Assembly: GCA_002256705.1 (NCBI GenBank)
Contig: NQJI01000041.1
Coordinates: 1-8,613 of the forward strand
Direction: 5' to 3'
DNA: 8,613 bases
Source of the DNA: Methylococcaceae bacterium NSM2-1
GTDB taxonomy: Bacteria; Pseudomonadota; Gammaproteobacteria; Methylococcales; Methylomonadaceae
Part shown: positions 6,642 to 8,613 of the stretch, in pieces
Numbering within the stretch: position 1 is the stretch's first letter
Layout: the number at the start of each line of letters is the position of its first letter
Notes under the pieces: generated by a model
Told to the model about the DNA's origin: nothing
Database searches by the model: none
The model's input: the letters and a program-made list of their open reading frames with translations, nothing else
Program-made: the position numbers and the translations under genes

Positions 6642-6904
6642 TTAGCACAGAACAAGTCAACGCAATAGCGGCCAAAATCGAAACATTGGGTGTCGATGAA
6701 AGCACAGTTTCGGCGCTAAGACAGCAATATCAACCTATCCATTTCACCTACTGTATGGATGACGATCTGCCCAATAATACGCCAGTCATTGAGCATAAAG
6801 ACTTCAATCTTTATTTGATTGACGGCCGGGAACACTGTCTGTGCCTGACCAATGATTATGATGCAGCAACGGGTATAGTCGTTGCTGAAATCATCGCTGA
6901 CTAA
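6638..6904 (+). CDS. Small conserved nif-cluster protein (DUF6129-like)
   Basis: An 88-residue acidic protein whose ATG overlaps the nifY stop (ATGA), so it is probably translated by coupling to nifY. Residues 1-30 look helical (STEQVNAIAAKIETLGVDESTVSALRQQY). The second part is strand-rich with HFTYCMDDDLP (35-45) and FNLYLIDGREHCLCLTND (56-73). It has three cysteines (C39, C67, C69) and three histidines (H35, H53, H66), and the CLC pair makes metal binding possible but unproven. From memory it matches the DUF6129 family found next to nifY and LRV genes in methanotroph nif clusters; I cannot confirm this. There is no signal peptide or membrane segment. The function is unknown, and nitrogenase maturation is the contextual guess. 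Confidence 0.85.
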   Translation: MISTEQVNAIAAKIETLGVDESTVSALRQQYQPIHFTYCMDDDLPNNTPVIEHKDFNLYLIDGREHCLCLTNDYDAATGIVVAEIIAD

Positions 6905-6916
6905 ACGGAACTGCGC

Positions 6917-7702
6917 ATGTCTGGTCATGATAGCCCTGTTAATGTTCCGGTTGCTGATTGCAGCTTATGTCCTTTTCGTGGCAAAACCCTGTTAATGGGA
7001 CGCTGTATGCCCGGTGACACCTGTGTATTCGTCGAAAGCGGCAGGCAAATTGACCGCTTTTTTCGCGTTAACCCGGGCTTTGCCGAGCACTATCTGCACA
7101 ATAGCTTTTGGGAAAGACGCGCTATTGCCGTCCGCTATGCGCCGCAGAAGGCGTTGGCCGAGTTGATTCATGATGAAGATGAAGTGGTTAGACGCGCTGT
7201 CGCCTATCGCCTGCCTCAAACTCAGCTCACCCAACTGATTAATGATCCTGATCGGGAAGTGCGCATGACCGTTGCTGATCGCATTGCACCCGAAGAACTG
7301 GAAAAGCTGGCCAATGACCCGGACTACATTGTCAGATTAACCGTTGCCAGGCGACTGCCAACGGGACGTCTGTTTCGTCTTATTCGTGATGAAGACCTGC
7401 AGGTCAGAAAAGTGGTTGCCGAACGCTTACCCGATGTCAGCTTGGGGTTAATGGCTGATGACAATGCGCCTGAAGTCAGGCGCATTGTTGCCGGGCGCAT
7501 GAATCCGGATGATGCTGTTATCATGCTGAATGATTCCGACTGGGTGGTGCGCTATACCGTGGCCCAGCGCGTTGCACCCGACGCATTGGTCCGTCTGCTT
7601 GATGATCCCGAGCCTGATGTCAGGGCGACCGCGCGGGAACGATTAATTGGCCATTCCCAGGCGGCAGATGGGAACGAGAAAACGGAAACTGTGTATGACT
7701 GA
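6917..7702 (+). CDS. 4Fe-4S leucine-rich repeat variant (LRV) protein
   Basis: A 261-residue protein in two parts. The N-terminal part has C15-x2-C18-x11-C30-x5-C36 (DCSLCPFRG...GRCMPGDTC), the four-cysteine FeS module of the LRV family, followed by a linker with FWERR. From residue 61 the chain is built of 24-residue units starting at 61, 85, 109, 133, 157, 181 and 205, with a partial unit at 229. The consensus is about D-x-D-x-x-V-R-x-x-V-A-x-R-L-P-x-x-x-L-x-x-L-I. In the A. vinelandii LRV structure such units form a right-handed helical superhelix, with the 4Fe-4S cluster at the N-terminal end. The family is tied to nif clusters but its function is unknown; scaffold or partner binding is likely. 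CGGA lies seven bases before the ATG, 12 nt after the previous gene. The acidic tail after residue 245 is outside the repeats. The protein has no signal peptide. Confidence 0.95.
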   Translation: MSGHDSPVNVPVADCSLCPFRGKTLLMGRCMPGDTCVFVESGRQIDRFFRVNPGFAEHYLHNSFWERRAIAVRYAPQKALAELIHDEDEVVRRAVAYRLPQTQLTQLINDPDREVRMTVADRIAPEELEKLANDPDYIVRLTVARRLPTGRLFRLIRDEDLQVRKVVAERLPDVSLGLMADDNAPEVRRIVAGRMNPDDAVIMLNDSDWVVRYTVAQRVAPDALVRLLDDPEPDVRATARERLIGHSQAADGNEKTETVYD

Positions 7703-8613
7703 TCAACCTTTTCAAATAGATGGGCAACAGCTTGCAAAGATCTGTAAACACACACTGCCCGGCCAGGATGACGAATTATTACTTTCCAAACTGCAATCGC
7801 TCAACCCCGGCTATCCAATTCGCTTGGCCAAAACAGGTGAAGAATGGTATCGGCTGGGCGGTATTGTAGATTTGACGGGCAACCGCATCGCCAATGATTT
7901 GATTGAATGGACTGAAAGAACCTATATCGAATGCGGCAAAAACCTGCAAACCCTGATTGATCATGCACGGGAAAAAAATCTCATTGCCACCCGGCAAACC
8001 GGTAACACCCTGCATTTTGTTGTGCAAACGGGCAGTAAAGCAGAACAGTTCATACAGATCGACATTGATAAAACCCATGAAATGTCGGATCGCTTACTGG
8101 TCGGTGAACACAATCCGCCCGAAGATTTAGAAGAATTTATTGATCCGCTGGAGCCTGAATGTATAGATACATTCTGCATTGGAGCCGCACGTTATTCTTA
8201 CCGACGTAAAACTGACGTGGCAATTTTCATGAATGAAATCAATAAATACCATATCGAAGAACATCCGGTACAACGTTTCATGGATGACTGGAACAGGAGC
8301 AGCGCCCAGCAAAAAGCCGTACTTTCCGGTGACTGGATAGTCCGGCCCTTCAGACATACAGGACGCTTCGGGGAACAACAAATTAACGTTGAACTTATCA
8401 ATACCCAGCAAAAAAACGTGCCGCAACTGGAAGATATTAACGGCAAAAAAGGCGTTTCTCTGCATAACCTGTTAACCCGTTTTGACCGCCAGGCGGGCTA
8501 TCCATTTGCCTGGTTCTTTTATATGGTTAAAGGCAAACTGGTTTCTCCGCACAGTGGTGCCGCAGTTTTTAGGGATATTAGCGGAGATTTTTCTTATTTA
8601 CCCGAACGTGATG
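7695..8613 (+). CDS. Unrecognised nif-cluster protein, 5' part (runs off the right edge)
   Basis: The frame is open from ATG at 7695 to the window end, 306 residues with no stop. The start overlaps the last eight bases of the LRV gene, so the two are probably translated together. I do not recognise the family. The start MTDQPFQIDGQQLAKICKHTLP is followed by a mixed helix/strand fold, with three cysteines at 80, 156 and 161 (ECIDTFCIGAARYSYRR). Aromatic and glycine-rich stretches are seen at RPFRHTGRFGEQQINVELIN (219-236, roughly) and YPFAWFFYMVKGKLVSPHSGAAVF (269-292). There is no signal peptide or clear membrane segment, so it is probably cytoplasmic. In A. vinelandii, uncharacterised ORFs also lie near lrv, ahead of nifEN; this could be an equivalent, but that is a guess. 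Confidence 0.85.
   Translation, partial: MTDQPFQIDGQQLAKICKHTLPGQDDELLLSKLQSLNPGYPIRLAKTGEEWYRLGGIVDLTGNRIANDLIEWTERTYIECGKNLQTLIDHAREKNLIATRQTGNTLHFVVQTGSKAEQFIQIDIDKTHEMSDRLLVGEHNPPEDLEEFIDPLEPECIDTFCIGAARYSYRRKTDVAIFMNEINKYHIEEHPVQRFMDDWNRSSAQQKAVLSGDWIVRPFRHTGRFGEQQINVELINTQQKNVPQLEDINGKKGVSLHNLLTRFDRQAGYPFAWFFYMVKGKLVSPHSGAAVFRDISGDFSYLPERD

Noticed and set aside
6917..7702. Phycobilisome lyase-type HEAT repeat protein
   Set aside because: The exact 24-residue period and the N-terminal CxxC-x11-C-x5-C module point to LRV rather than HEAT repeats.

Overview
The window holds the structural nitrogenase operon and its first accessory genes, with the divergent regulatory region in front of it. 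All CDSs right of position 1071 are on the + strand: nifH, nifD, nifK, nifT, a small 2[4Fe-4S] ferredoxin, nifY, a short conserved nif-cluster protein (DUF6129-like), an FeS-LRV protein made of 24-residue repeats, and an unrecognised protein that runs off the right edge. On the - strand a SIR2-like gene runs off the left edge. The cofactor residues of NifH, NifD and NifK fall at the Azotobacter vinelandii positions, so this is a group I Mo-nitrogenase of gammaproteobacterial type. The moderate GC content, the nifHDKT-ferredoxin-nifY-(DUF6129)-LRV order and the protein style suggest a methanotroph of the Methylococcales (Methylomonas/Methylobacter relatives). That placement is from memory and not from a search.

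Region by region. Positions 1-508 are the 5' part of the SIR2-like gene (- strand). Positions 509-1070 are a non-coding divergent control region. It carries two exact NifA upstream activator sequences (TGT-N10-ACA), one serving each direction. Each lies about 130 bp from a sigma54-type -24/-12 element, with a one-mismatch IHF-like site in between; a GC-rich hairpin element sits in the middle. Positions 1071-5353 are nifHDK. These genes are separated by unusually roomy gaps (101, 246 and, before nifT, 143 nt), and each gap holds a different family of inverted repeat. From nifT (5497) onward the genes are packed tightly (gaps of 10, 4 and 12 nt, overlaps of 4 and 8 nt), which suggests translational coupling.

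How the genes work together. NifH (Fe protein) passes electrons to the NifDK MoFe protein, which reduces N2. The ferredoxin can donate electrons to nitrogenase or to FeMo-co assembly. NifY binds apo-NifDK and/or FeMo-co during maturation. NifT, the DUF6129-like protein, the FeS-LRV protein and the last ORF have no settled function, but their position makes a role in nitrogenase maturation or protection likely. The least expected observation is that the divergent SIR2-like gene seems to have its own NifA/sigma54 promoter, mirroring that of nifH, which would make it a candidate member of the nif regulon.
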